Below are positions 26,729 to 35,976 of a DNA stretch of 64,000 nucleotides, in pieces. How positions within the stretch are numbered: position 1 is the stretch's first letter; the number at the start of each line of letters is the position of its first letter. The stretch lies in assembly GCA_041690495.1 (NCBI GenBank), contig JAWLHE010000006.1:248001-312000 (forward strand), given 5' to 3'. Source of the DNA: DATAAP01 sp041690495 (GTDB taxonomy: Bacteria > Pseudomonadota > Alphaproteobacteria > CACIAM-22H2). Below the pieces are notes generated by a model, which was not told the DNA's origin, made no database searches, and saw only the letters and a list, made by a program, of their open reading frames with translations. The translations under genes and the position numbers were made by a program.

Positions 26729-27916
26729 ATGCCGCCAGCAGCATCTTCGCCTGGCTCGCCCGAATTCGCGCGCCAGCCGCCCGGCGCGACTGCCGCCCTG
26801 GTGCTTGCCGACGGCACTGTGTTCTGGGGACGCGGCATCGGCGCAGCGGGCGCGGCGGTCGGCGAGGTCTGCTTCAATACGTCGATGACCGGCTACCAGG
26901 AGATCCTGACCGATCCCTCCTATGCCGGCCAGATCATCACCTTCACCTTCCCGCATATCGGCAATGTCGGCACCAATCCCGAGGACATCGAGACGACGAC
27001 GCCCGCCGCGCGCGGTCTGGTGCTGCGCGCCGACATCACCGATCCCGCCAATTTCCGCTCGACCCGGCATCTCGAGGCATGGCTCAAGTCCTATAACCTG
27101 ATCGGCATCACCGGTGTCGACACGCGCGCCCTGACGCGGCGGATCCGTGATCTGGGTGCGCCCAACGGCACGATCTGCCATGCACCGGACGGCAAGTTCG
27201 ACCTCGAGGCGCTGCGCGCCAAGGCGAAATCCTGGCCCGGCCTGGAGGGCATGGATCTGGCGCTCGAAGTCACGTGCCGCCAGACCTATTCCTGGGACGA
27301 GACGGCCTGGCGCCTCGGCGCGGGCTACGGCAAGCTTGCCACGCCGAAATTCAACGTCGTCGCGGTCGACTATGGCGCCAAGCGCAACATCCTGCGCTGT
27401 CTCTGCAATATCGGCGCCGCGGTGCAGGTCGTGCCGGCCACCGCCAGCGCCGAGGACATCCTGCGGCACAATCCCGACGGCGTATTCCTTTCCAACGGCC
27501 CCGGCGATCCCGCGGCGACCGGCCAGTACGCCGTCCCGGTCCTGAAAGAACTGCTCAACCGCGAGATCCCGATCTTCGGCATCTGCCTCGGCCACCAGCT
27601 CCTGTCGCTGGCGCTCGGCGCCGGCACCGAGAAGCTCGAGAAAGGCCATCGTGGCGCCAATCACCCGGTCAAGGACCTCGCCACCGGCAAGGTCGAGATC
27701 ACCTCACAGAATCACGGCTTCGTCGTCGCCGAGGATTCGCTGCCCAAAGGCGTGGAGGCGACACATGTGTCGCTGTTCGACGGCACCAACGAGGGTATCC
27801 GGCTCAAGGGCAAGCCGGTGTTCTCCGTGCAGTACCATCCCGAGGCATCGCCCGGGCCCGAGGACAGCCATTACCTGTTCGACCGGTTCGCCCGGATGAT
27901 CGAGGAGGCGAAGTGA
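26729..27916 (+). CDS. carA: Carbamoyl-phosphate synthase small (glutaminase) subunit
   Basis: 395 residues. An N-terminal CPSase_sm domain (MTGYQEILTDPSY) and a C-terminal class I glutamine amidotransferase with the nucleophile in GICLGHQ and the His-Glu pair in YHPEA. It hydrolyses glutamine and passes ammonia to CarB for pyrimidine and arginine synthesis. It is followed by carB after 96 bases that include a large palindrome. Confidence 0.97.
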   Translation: MPPAASSPGSPEFARQPPGATAALVLADGTVFWGRGIGAAGAAVGEVCFNTSMTGYQEILTDPSYAGQIITFTFPHIGNVGTNPEDIETTTPAARGLVLRADITDPANFRSTRHLEAWLKSYNLIGITGVDTRALTRRIRDLGAPNGTICHAPDGKFDLEALRAKAKSWPGLEGMDLALEVTCRQTYSWDETAWRLGAGYGKLATPKFNVVAVDYGAKRNILRCLCNIGAAVQVVPATASAEDILRHNPDGVFLSNGPGDPAATGQYAVPVLKELLNREIPIFGICLGHQLLSLALGAGTEKLEKGHRGANHPVKDLATGKVEITSQNHGFVVAEDSLPKGVEATHVSLFDGTNEGIRLKGKPVFSVQYHPEASPGPEDSHYLFDRFARMIEEAK

Positions 27917-27945
27917 AGCCTTCCGCCGTCCTTCCTTGTCGCGCC

Positions 27946-27973
27946 ACAGGGGCGGGTTTAAACCCGCCCCTGT
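27946..27973 (+). terminator. 28-base perfect palindrome between carA and carB
   Basis: Arms ACAGGGGCGGGTTT / AAACCCGCCCCTGT with no spacer, so in RNA a stem of about 11-12 pairs closes on a small TTAA-containing loop. Two T residues and GCGAC follow, a weak tail for a terminator. It may act as an attenuator, an mRNA-stabilising hairpin or a dispersed repeat. It sits 40 bases before the carB start. Confidence 0.6.
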
Positions 27974-28012
27974 TTGCGACAGCCCTTCGCCCTTCCCTCT
28001 CCGAACCGCTCC

Positions 28013-31000
28013 ATGCCCAAGCGCACTGACATCAAATCGATCCTGATCATCGGCGCCGGTCCCATCGTGATCGGCCAGGCCTGCGAGTTCGACTATTCGG
28101 GCGCGCAGGCCTGCAAGGCCCTGCGCGCCGAGGGCTACCGCATCGTCCTGGTGAATTCGAATCCCGCGACGATCATGACCGATCCGGGGCTGGCCGATGC
28201 AACCTATATCGAGCCGATCACGCCCGAGATCGTCACGAAGATCATTGCCAAGGAAAAGCCCGACGCGCTCCTGCCGACCATGGGCGGCCAGACCGCGCTC
28301 AATACAGCAATGAAGCTCGCCGATATGGGCGTGCTGGCCGAGTACGGCGTCGAGCTCATCGGCGCCAAGCGCGATGCGATCGCCAAGGCCGAGGACCGGT
28401 TGCTGTTCCGCGACGCCATGGAGAAGATCGGACTCGCCTGCCCGAAATCGATGCTGGTCACGTCGATGGCCGAGGCGAAGGAGGCGGTCGACCATGTCGG
28501 TCTGCCGGCGATCATCCGGCCGTCCTTTACCCTCGGCGGGACCGGCGGGGGCGTGGCCTACAACGTCGACGAATACCAGCAGATCGTCTCCAGCGGCATG
28601 CGCGCCTCGCCGGTCGGCTCGGTGCTGGTCGAGGAATCGGTGCTCGGCTGGAAGGAGTACGAGATGGAGGTCGTGCGCGACCGCGCCGACAACTGCATCA
28701 TCGTCTGCTCGATCGAGAACGTGGACCCGATGGGCATCCACACCGGCGACAGCGTGACCGTGGCGCCGGCGCTGACGCTCACCGACAAGGAATACCAGAT
28801 CATGCGCAACGCCTCGATCGCGTGCCTGCGCGAGATCGGGGTCGATACCGGCGGGTCGAACGTGCAGTTCGCGGTCAATCCCGACAATGGCCGCCTGGTC
28901 GTGATCGAGATGAACCCGCGCGTGTCGCGCTCGTCGGCGCTGGCATCGAAGGCGACGGGCTTTCCGATCGCCAAGATCGCGGCGAAGCTTGCGGTCGGCT
29001 ACACGCTCGACGAGCTGCAGAACGACATCACCGGCGTCACGCCGGCGTCGTTCGAGCCGACGATCGACTACGTGGTGACCAAGATGCCGCGCTTCACCTT
29101 CGAGAAGTTCCCCGGCACGCCGGCGCTGCTGACCACGGCGATGAAGTCCGTCGGCGAGGCGATGGCGATCGGGCGCACGTTCGGCGAGTCGATGCAGAAG
29201 GCGCTGCGCTCGCTCGAGACCGGTCTCTCAGGGCTCGACGAGGTCGAGATTCCCGAGGCGAACAACGGCGCCAACAAGGATGCCGTACGCGCGGCGCTGG
29301 CGCGGCCGATGCCGGACCGCATCCTGACCATCGCCCAGGCATTCCGCTACGGGTTCACCGTCGCGGAGGTCCAGGCGGCGTGCAAGTTCGACCGCTGGTT
29401 CCTCGAGCGCATCAGGGAGCTCGTCGGCGCCGAGGAGCGGATCCGCCGCGACGGGCTGCCGAAGGACCTGATCGGCTGGACGCGCCTCAAGCAGCAGGGC
29501 TTCAGCGACGCGCGGCTCGCCGCGCTGACCGGCACGAGCGAAACGAAGGTCACGGCGGCGCGCCAGAAGGCCGGCGCACGTCCCGTGTTCAAGCGCATCG
29601 ACACGTGCGCTGCCGAATTCGCCTCGCGTACGCCCTACATGTATTCGACTTACGAGGATGCAGGCTTCTCGCCGCCCGAGAGCGAGGACGAGGCGACCGC
29701 GCGCGACAAGGTCGTGATCCTCGGCGGCGGGCCCAATCGTATCGGCCAGGGCATCGAGTTCGACTATTGCTGCGTGCACGCCGTCTACGCGCTCCGCGAC
29801 GCGGGCTACGAGACAGTGATGATCAACTGCAACCCCGAGACCGTCTCGACCGACTACGACACCTCGGACCGCCTCTATTTCGAGCCGCTCACCGCCGAGG
29901 ACGTCATCGAGGTGATCCGGCGCGAGCAGAGCAACGGCCGCGTGCTCGGCGTCATCGTCCAGTTCGGCGGCCAGACGCCGCTGAAGCTCGCCGGCGCGCT
30001 GACCGCCGCGGGCATCCCGATCCTCGGCACGTCGTCCGACGCCATCGATCTTGCCGAGGACCGCGAGCGCTTCCAGAAGCTGCTCCGCAAGCTCGGCCTG
30101 AAGCAACCGGCGAACGGCACTGCCTTTTCCCTCAAGGAGGCCGAGAAGGCCGCCGAGGCGATCGGCTATCCGGTGCTGCTGCGGCCGTCCTACGTCCTCG
30201 GCGGACGCGCGATGAAGATCGTGCACGACGCCGAGGCACTACGCGGCTTCATGGCCGAGGCGGTGCGCGTCTCCGGCAAGAACCCGGTACTGATCGACTC
30301 CTACCTTCAGGACGCGATCGAGGTCGATGTCGACGCCCTGTGCGACCGCGAGACCGTGCATGTCGCCGGCATCATGGAGCACATCGAGGAAGCCGGCATC
30401 CACTCCGGCGACTCTGCCTGCTCGCTGCCGCCCTATTCACTGCCGCAATCGGTCATTGACGAGATCGCCCGGCAGACCGATCTGCTCGCCCGCGCGCTCG
30501 ACGTCGTCGGCCTGATGAACGTGCAGTTCGCGGTCAAGGGCGACGAGGTCTATATCCTCGAAGTGAATCCGCGCGCCTCGCGCACCGTGCCGTTCGTCGC
30601 CAAGGCGACAGGCGTTCCGATCGCCAAGATTGCGGCACGCATCATGGCCGGGGAAAAGCTCGCCTCCTTCAGCCTCGGCAACACGCGCCTCAAGCATGTC
30701 GCGGTGAAAGAGGCGGTGTTCCCGTTCGCGCGCTTCCCGGGGACCGACGTGATCCTCGGACCGGAGATGAAGTCGACAGGCGAGGTCATGGGCATCGACC
30801 TCGATTTCGGCCACGCCTTCGCCAAGTCGCAGCTCGGCAGCAACTCCAGCCTGCCGCTCGGCGGCGCCGTGTTCGTCTCGGTCAAGGACCGCGACAAGCC
30901 GGCGATGGTCGAGCCGACGCGCCGCCTGCTCGAGATGGGCTTCAAGGTCGTCGCGACCGCGGGGACCGCCGAGTACCTGCGCCAGGCCGGACTCGGAGTA

Positions 31001-31264
31001 GGCGTCGTCAACAAGGTGCTCGAAGGACGGCCGCACATCGTCGACGCGATGAAGAACGGCGAGATCCAGCTTGTCTTCAACACGACCGAGGGGGCCCAGG
31101 CCCTCGCCGACAGCTTCAGCCTCCGCCAGACGGCCTTGCTAGGCAATATTCCCTATTACACGACCGTGGCCGGCGCCAGGGCGTCGGTGGAGGCAATTAC
31201 CGCGCTGCGTGCAGGCAGTCTTGAAGTCGCGCCCCTGCAGTCGTATTTTGAGACCTCGTTTTAA
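28013..31264 (+). CDS. carB: Carbamoyl-phosphate synthase large subunit
   Basis: 1083 residues from ATG 28013, where the product starts MPKRTDIKSILIIGAGPIVIGQ as in homologues; the 13 codons of open frame before it are leader. Two ATP-grasp halves are visible, with the first SFTLGGTGGG and the second beginning at DKVVILGGGPNRIGQG. A C-terminal MGS-like regulatory domain (GFKVVATAGTAEYL) follows. Normal length. It makes carbamoyl phosphate from bicarbonate, ammonia from CarA and two ATP. Confidence 0.98.
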   Translation: MPKRTDIKSILIIGAGPIVIGQACEFDYSGAQACKALRAEGYRIVLVNSNPATIMTDPGLADATYIEPITPEIVTKIIAKEKPDALLPTMGGQTALNTAMKLADMGVLAEYGVELIGAKRDAIAKAEDRLLFRDAMEKIGLACPKSMLVTSMAEAKEAVDHVGLPAIIRPSFTLGGTGGGVAYNVDEYQQIVSSGMRASPVGSVLVEESVLGWKEYEMEVVRDRADNCIIVCSIENVDPMGIHTGDSVTVAPALTLTDKEYQIMRNASIACLREIGVDTGGSNVQFAVNPDNGRLVVIEMNPRVSRSSALASKATGFPIAKIAAKLAVGYTLDELQNDITGVTPASFEPTIDYVVTKMPRFTFEKFPGTPALLTTAMKSVGEAMAIGRTFGESMQKALRSLETGLSGLDEVEIPEANNGANKDAVRAALARPMPDRILTIAQAFRYGFTVAEVQAACKFDRWFLERIRELVGAEERIRRDGLPKDLIGWTRLKQQGFSDARLAALTGTSETKVTAARQKAGARPVFKRIDTCAAEFASRTPYMYSTYEDAGFSPPESEDEATARDKVVILGGGPNRIGQGIEFDYCCVHAVYALRDAGYETVMINCNPETVSTDYDTSDRLYFEPLTAEDVIEVIRREQSNGRVLGVIVQFGGQTPLKLAGALTAAGIPILGTSSDAIDLAEDRERFQKLLRKLGLKQPANGTAFSLKEAEKAAEAIGYPVLLRPSYVLGGRAMKIVHDAEALRGFMAEAVRVSGKNPVLIDSYLQDAIEVDVDALCDRETVHVAGIMEHIEEAGIHSGDSACSLPPYSLPQSVIDEIARQTDLLARALDVVGLMNVQFAVKGDEVYILEVNPRASRTVPFVAKATGVPIAKIAARIMAGEKLASFSLGNTRLKHVAVKEAVFPFARFPGTDVILGPEMKSTGEVMGIDLDFGHAFAKSQLGSNSSLPLGGAVFVSVKDRDKPAMVEPTRRLLEMGFKVVATAGTAEYLRQAGLGVGVVNKVLEGRPHIVDAMKNGEIQLVFNTTEGAQALADSFSLRQTALLGNIPYYTTVAGARASVEAITALRAGSLEVAPLQSYFETSF

Positions 31265-31348
31265 TCCCAGGGACTATTTACCAGGGTAGCTAGAGTCGGG
31301 AAGGTGCTGGGCTACCGGCATTGTCCCGAAGGGTGAAGGTCATTGCTG

Positions 31349-31822
31349 ATGGAAAAGATACCGATGACACCTGAGGGCTACGCCCGTCTCGAAGCGGAGC
31401 TCAAGCACCTCAAGGCGAACGAACGCCCCGCCGTCATCAAGGCGATTGCGGAGGCGCGCGACCATGGCGATCTCTCGGAGAATGCCGAGTATCATGCCGC
31501 GCGCGAGCGCCAGAGCTTCATCGAGGGCCGGGTCGCGGAGCTCGAGGACAAGATCGCGCGCGCCGAGGTCATCGACGTCAGCAAGCTGTCCGGCAAGATC
31601 ATCAAGTTCGGCGCCAAGGTGACGCTGGCCGACGAGGATTCGGGCGACGAGGCGACCTACCAGATTGTCGGCGCCGAGGAAGCCGACGTCGAGAAGGGAC
31701 GCCTGTCGGTCACATCGCCCCTCGCCCGTGCGCTGATCGGCAAGCAGACCGGCGATTCGGTCGAGGTCACGACGCCGCGCGGCTCCAAGGCCTACGAGAT
31801 CATCCGCGTCCGCTACCGCTGA
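31349..31822 (+). CDS. greA: Transcript cleavage factor GreA
   Basis: 157 residues: an N-terminal coiled coil with the acidic tip D..E (DLSENAEYHAARE) and a C-terminal FKBP-like domain (VTSPLARALIGKQTGD). I prefer ATG 31349 over the TTG six bases upstream because GAAGG is 9 bases before the ATG and only 3 before the TTG. It rescues backtracked RNA polymerase. It follows carB after 84 bases with no terminator, so it may be partly co-transcribed. Confidence 0.97.
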   Translation: MEKIPMTPEGYARLEAELKHLKANERPAVIKAIAEARDHGDLSENAEYHAARERQSFIEGRVAELEDKIARAEVIDVSKLSGKIIKFGAKVTLADEDSGDEATYQIVGAEEADVEKGRLSVTSPLARALIGKQTGDSVEVTTPRGSKAYEIIRVRYR

Positions 31823-31838
31823 ACCGGCCCGCTCGTCG

Positions 31839-33308
31839 TCAGAAGAAAATCCAGGTGACGAGCAGGAAGAACGGCACGAGGATGCCGGCCGACCACGCCA
31901 TGTAGCCGAAGAAGCTCGGCATCCTGACGCCGCGGCTCTCCGCGATTGCCTTGACCATGAAGTTCGGCGCGTTGCCGATATAGGTGTTGGCGCCCATGAA
32001 TACGGCGCCGCAGGAGATCGCCGCGAGCGTCAACGGCAGATCGTACATCAGCCGGTGCGCATCGCCGCCGGCGAGATTGAAGAAGACCAGATAGGTCGGC
32101 GCGTTGTCGAGGAAGCTCGACAGGGCGCCGGTCAGCCAGAAATACATCGCATTGTTGGCCGAACCGTCGTCATTCGTCACCATGGCAACGATGCCGTTCA
32201 ACGCCCCGTCAGGGCCGGCGCGCAGGATCGCGATGACCGGCACGATCGTCAGGAAGATACTGGCGAAGAGCTTCGCGACCTCCTTCATCGGGCCCCACGA
32301 AAACGCATTCGTCTCGTGCGTCGATTTGGGCGTGAAGCGAAGCGACAGGAACGCAATCGCGACCAGCAGGACATCGCGCGTGATGTTCTGGATCGGGAGC
32401 TCGTTGTGATAGATCGTGATCGAGACGCCCGGGTCCCATACGCCGCTCAGCAGCACGGCGCCGACGATGCCGGCCAGAAAGACGACATTTATCAGGCCCT
32501 CTACGCCGAGCTTCGCCGGCATGCCGTCGGTGGGCGGCCTAGCGGTTTCGCGCCGGTAGTAGAAGGTGTCGATCAGGAAGAACAGGGCAAGAAGCGGAAT
32601 GGCGAGGAACAGCGTCTCGAGGAACAGGTGCGTCGTCGTCCAGAAGAATTCGACGCCCTTCAGGAAGCCGAGGAACAGCGGCGGATCGCCGAGCGGCGTG
32701 AGCGCCCCCCCGATGTTCGAAACCAGGAAGATGAAGAAGACGACGATGTGAACCACCTTCTTGCGCCACTTGTTCGCCTGGAGCATCGGCCGGATCAGCA
32801 GCATCGAGGCGCCCGTCGTCCCCGTCCAACTCGCTATGCTCGTTCCGACCGCCAGCATCGCCGTATTCGACAGCGGCGAGCCGCTCATGGCCCCCTTGAG
32901 TGAGATGCCGCCGGCCACAGTGAACAGCGCGAAAAGCAGGATTATGAACGGGATGTACTCGAGCAGCGCCGTATGCAGCACGCTGTAGAGCGTCAGGTCG
33001 GCTCCAAAGATCGCGAGGAACGGCACCAGGAACGCCAGTGCCCAGAACGCCGAGACCTTGCCGAAATGTTCCTCCCAGAAATGCGGCGCGAACAGCGGGA
33101 AGAGCGCGATCGACAGCAGGATGCCGACGAACGGCAGGCCCCAGATCAGGCCCAGCGCCGTGCCGTCCAGGTGCGGAGCATCCGGCGAAGCCGCAGCGGC
33201 GAGCGCAAGGCCGGGCATTGTGAGCGCAAGCGCGAATACGACCGAGATCGCGGTGTTCCTGAGCCAGCGCGGGCACGCCGATGCGACGTCGAGTTCGCCT
33301 AGAGACAT
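31839..33308 (-). CDS. Na+/H+ antiporter of the NhaD/ArsB ion-transporter superfamily
   Basis: 489 residues, about 12-13 transmembrane segments after an N-terminal hydrophobic segment ending ALAAAAS. Signature stretches NIGGALTPLGDPPLFLG and the later SSFLDNAPTYLVFFNLAGG and MGANTYIGNAPNFMVKAIAE are the duplicated substrate-site repeats of the NhaD/CitM/ArsB superfamily, with D-N and N-A-P residues in place. Sodium/proton exchange is the most probable activity. It shares a transcript with the universal stress protein 18 bases upstream. Confidence 0.85.
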   Translation of the reverse strand: MSLGELDVASACPRWLRNTAISVVFALALTMPGLALAAAASPDAPHLDGTALGLIWGLPFVGILLSIALFPLFAPHFWEEHFGKVSAFWALAFLVPFLAIFGADLTLYSVLHTALLEYIPFIILLFALFTVAGGISLKGAMSGSPLSNTAMLAVGTSIASWTGTTGASMLLIRPMLQANKWRKKVVHIVVFFIFLVSNIGGALTPLGDPPLFLGFLKGVEFFWTTTHLFLETLFLAIPLLALFFLIDTFYYRRETARPPTDGMPAKLGVEGLINVVFLAGIVGAVLLSGVWDPGVSITIYHNELPIQNITRDVLLVAIAFLSLRFTPKSTHETNAFSWGPMKEVAKLFASIFLTIVPVIAILRAGPDGALNGIVAMVTNDDGSANNAMYFWLTGALSSFLDNAPTYLVFFNLAGGDAHRLMYDLPLTLAAISCGAVFMGANTYIGNAPNFMVKAIAESRGVRMPSFFGYMAWSAGILVPFFLLVTWIFF

Positions 33309-33326
33309 TCGATTGTTTCCGTGCGC

Positions 33327-34142
33327 CTAGTGCGACATCAGGACCGGAATGGTCGTGCGGGACAGGACGTATGCGGTCGTCCCGCCCAGCACCAGCTCGC
33401 GGAGCCTCGAGTGCCCGTAAGCGCCCATGACCACCAGATCGGCCGAGCGATCCTGTGCATGGTCAAGAATGACCTCGCCCGGCTCGTCGTTGTCGCCGAA
33501 ATCCGCGCGCACCTCCGCCATTACCCCATGCCGCAGCAGGTAGGCGCGGATCACCTCTCCTGGACGCTCCCTTGACGAGCGGCAGGTCAGAATCGTCACC
33601 GAGGACGCCCGCCGCAGGATCGGCAGCGCGTCGTGCACGGCGCGCGCGGCTTCGCGCGTCCGCGTCCAAGCAATGAGCACGCGCGTCCCGGTTTCGGCGT
33701 GGCTGCGTCCTTCCGGGACGATCAGCGTTCCGCATCCGGAAGTCATCATGACATGGTCCGGTCGATTGCCCGAGACGACGTCTTCGACCGTTTCCGGCGG
33801 GGTCCGGCTTACGACCAGAAGGTCCGAAACATGCGAGTGGAAGGCGAGCGCCGCCGTGACATCGCCATGGTGATGCAGCCATTCGGCGCCGACGCCGGCC
33901 TCGGCGATCGCTCTGTCGAACTCGGCCCTGACGTCCTGCTCCTGCTCGCGCAGAGCAACCTCCAGCTCGCGCAGGAATGCGGCCGAAGCGCTGCGGCCGA
34001 CGATCGCCGGCGGCGTCACATAGGGCGACTTCGTGAACAAGCCGACGAGATGGGCACCATGCCGCTTCGCGAGCGCCACGGCTGTCGCGAGCCGCCTCTC
34101 GCGATCATCGTCATACGCCATGTGAACGAGAATGGATTTCAT
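33327..34142 (-). CDS. Tandem universal stress protein
   Basis: 271 residues from ATG 34142; the first 35 codons of the open frame are leader. Two UspA folds: the first has SILVHMAYDD and ends TLIVPEG, and the second starts RVLIAWTRTREAARA and ends in the ATP-binding motif VMGAYGHSRLRELVLGGTT (G-2x-G-9x-G-S/T). Only the second half keeps a full nucleotide-binding motif. The operon with the antiporter suggests a role in ion or pH stress. Confidence 0.92.
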   Translation of the reverse strand: MKSILVHMAYDDDRERRLATAVALAKRHGAHLVGLFTKSPYVTPPAIVGRSASAAFLRELEVALREQEQDVRAEFDRAIAEAGVGAEWLHHHGDVTAALAFHSHVSDLLVVSRTPPETVEDVVSGNRPDHVMMTSGCGTLIVPEGRSHAETGTRVLIAWTRTREAARAVHDALPILRRASSVTILTCRSSRERPGEVIRAYLLRHGVMAEVRADFGDNDEPGEVILDHAQDRSADLVVMGAYGHSRLRELVLGGTTAYVLSRTTIPVLMSH

Positions 34143-34362
34143 AATGCCTGATCGACCATCGGTTCCAGGTTCCCCACGCCCGGGCCGCGCAGGCGGCCCA
34201 AATTTTCCGATAACACCGGCGAAGTCAAGTTGAAGCGCGGTGCTCACGTCGCCGGCGCGACGCCGATGAGGATGTGATGCCGAGCGCCCGCCGCGTCGCG
34301 CCGTGGGTACGCGTGCTGAAATCCGGCGTGCATGCGACGTGAAGAAGAGCGGCGGAAGATAG

Positions 34363-34839
34363 TCAGTCCGCCTCGACCGGCACGCCCGGTTCCAGCTTGG
34401 CGGTGCGGATGGCCAGCGCCGATTTCACGTGGCTGACATTGGGCGCGCTGGTAAGCTTCGTCGTCAGGAACTTCTGATAGGAGTCCCAGTCCTCCGCCAC
34501 GATCTTCAGGAGGAAGTCCGTCTCGCCGGCAAGCATGTGGCACTCGCGCACCTGCGGCCACTCGTTGACGAGGTCCTCGAAGGCCTTGAGATCGTGCTCG
34601 GCCTGGCTCGACAGGCCGACCTGGGCGAAAACCGTGACGTGATAGCCCAGAGCGCCAGCATTGAGGTCGGCGTGATAGCCCTTGATGACCTCCGCCTCCT
34701 CCAGCGCCCGGACCCGGCGCAGGCAGGGCGGCGCCGAAATGCCCGCGCGCTCCGCCAGCTCGACATTCGTCATACGTCCGTTTGCCTGCAGGTCGCGGAG
34801 AATTCGCCGATCGATCCGGTCGAGCTTGACCCGGCGCAT
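34363..34839 (-). CDS. Lrp/AsnC-family transcriptional regulator
   Basis: 158 residues. A helix-turn-helix at 8-60 (DRIDRRILRDLQANGRMTN, SAPPCLRRVRALEE) is followed by the RAM ligand-binding domain (ECHMLAGETDFLLKIVAED). It probably responds to an amino acid. A palindrome 29 bases upstream of the start suggests autoregulation. No amino-acid gene adjoins, so the regulon cannot be guessed. Confidence 0.92.
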   Translation of the reverse strand: MRRVKLDRIDRRILRDLQANGRMTNVELAERAGISAPPCLRRVRALEEAEVIKGYHADLNAGALGYHVTVFAQVGLSSQAEHDLKAFEDLVNEWPQVRECHMLAGETDFLLKIVAEDWDSYQKFLTTKLTSAPNVSHVKSALAIRTAKLEPGVPVEAD

Positions 34840-34867
34840 GGGTTCATGACCTTAAATTGCCGAACTT

Positions 34868-34882
34868 TGAAATAATATTACA
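34868..34882. promoter_or_regulatory. Candidate Lrp autoregulatory operator
   Basis: TGAAATAATATTACA is a 15-base palindrome with 12 symmetric positions, of the AT-rich form bound by Lrp/AsnC proteins. It lies in the 106-base divergent gap, 29 bases before the lrp-like start. Confidence 0.45.
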
Positions 34883-34945
34883 GGTCGAGCCGAGCGTGGC
34901 AACCGCCTTGGTTTCTCCACCTGCCCTCGGCATAGTCCGCCCGCG

Positions 34946-35902
34946 ATGAATCGACGAACCTGCTGGATCTTGACGGAGGGCCATGCCGGCATGGAAGCGC
35001 AGTGCCGCGGCCTGGCGGATGCGCTGGGCATGGCGCCGACCCTCAAACGCGTGCGGGTACGGCTGCCGTGGGACTGGCTGCCCAACCGGCTTTGGTTCCG
35101 GCCGCTCGCGGCGCCGACCAGCGACAGCGACCGGCTGGCGCCGCCCTGGCCTGACCTGATCATCAGCTGCGGCAATGTCAGCGCTCCCCTCGCCGCCGCG
35201 ATTCGCGCCGAGAGCGGCGGCCGCACCCGCGCCGTGCACATCCAGGATCCGAAGATGGACCTGAACCGCTTCGACCTGGTCATCGCCCCGCGCCATGACG
35301 GGCTTGCCGGGGACAACGTCATCGCCAGCAAGGCGGCGCTCCATCCGGTCACGCGGGAAAAGCTCGCCGAGGGCGGACAGCGCTGGGCCGCGGCATTCGC
35401 GCACCTGCCGCGGCCGTTGGTCGCCGTCCTGATCGGCGGCTCGAACCGGCGCCACCGGCTGACGCCGGCGATCGCCACGCGGCTGGCCGACGACCTGATC
35501 GGGCTGGCGCGCGACAGCGGCGGCTCGCTCGCCGTGACGCCTTCGCGCCGGACAGGCGCCGAGAACGAGGCGATCTTCCGCGAGCGTTTCAGGGGCGTCC
35601 CCGCCTATGTCTGGGACGGCCACGCCGAAAACCCCTATTTCGGCATGCTCGCGCTCGCCGACGCCATCGTCGTCACCGAGGATTCGGCGTCTATGACCTC
35701 GGAGGCGATCGCGACCGGCAAACCCGTCTATATAGCGCGGCTCGAAGGTGAGTCGCGGCGGCTGCGCCGCTTCCATCAGATGCTGATGGATGACGGGATC
35801 ACGCGACCGTTCGATGGCCGGCTCGCGTCGTGGCGATATGCGCCGCCCGACGACACCGCGCACGCAGCGGCTGAGATTCGTCGCCGATTCGGCTGGACCT
35901 GA
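34946..35902 (+). CDS. ELM1/DUF1022-family protein (GT-B-like)
   Basis: 318 residues. The N-terminal CWILTEGHAGMEAQCRGLADALG and the later HIQDPKMDLNRFDLVIAPRHDG, LIGGSNRRHR and VTEDSASMTSEAIATGKPVY are the family signatures. The fold resembles GT-B glycosyltransferases, and the plant homologue ELM1 acts in mitochondrial fission. In bacteria a role in envelope glycan or division has been suggested but not shown. Divergent from the lrp-like gene. Confidence 0.88.
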   Translation: MNRRTCWILTEGHAGMEAQCRGLADALGMAPTLKRVRVRLPWDWLPNRLWFRPLAAPTSDSDRLAPPWPDLIISCGNVSAPLAAAIRAESGGRTRAVHIQDPKMDLNRFDLVIAPRHDGLAGDNVIASKAALHPVTREKLAEGGQRWAAAFAHLPRPLVAVLIGGSNRRHRLTPAIATRLADDLIGLARDSGGSLAVTPSRRTGAENEAIFRERFRGVPAYVWDGHAENPYFGMLALADAIVVTEDSASMTSEAIATGKPVYIARLEGESRRLRRFHQMLMDDGITRPFDGRLASWRYAPPDDTAHAAAEIRRRFGWT

Positions 35903-35950
35903 CCGGCGCGACGCTGTTTTGGTAGTCGCCGAAAAGGCCAGCCGCTATAA

Positions 35951-35970
35951 CCGTCCGCGATTACGGACGG
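35951..35970 (+). promoter_or_regulatory. Inverted repeat just before the 638-residue gene
   Basis: CCGTCCG-CGATTA-CGGACGG, perfect 7-base arms, directly after a TATAAC -10-like hexamer (35946-35951) and ending 6 bases before the ATG at 35977. It could be an operator or a hairpin masking translation initiation. No Shine-Dalgarno sequence is visible between it and the ATG. Confidence 0.4.
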
Positions 35971-35976
35971 ACGAAC

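Noticed and set aside
31265..31348. Possible structured leader before greA (GGTAGC / GCTACC)
   Set aside because: Only a 6-base stem with a long loop; no known riboswitch core.
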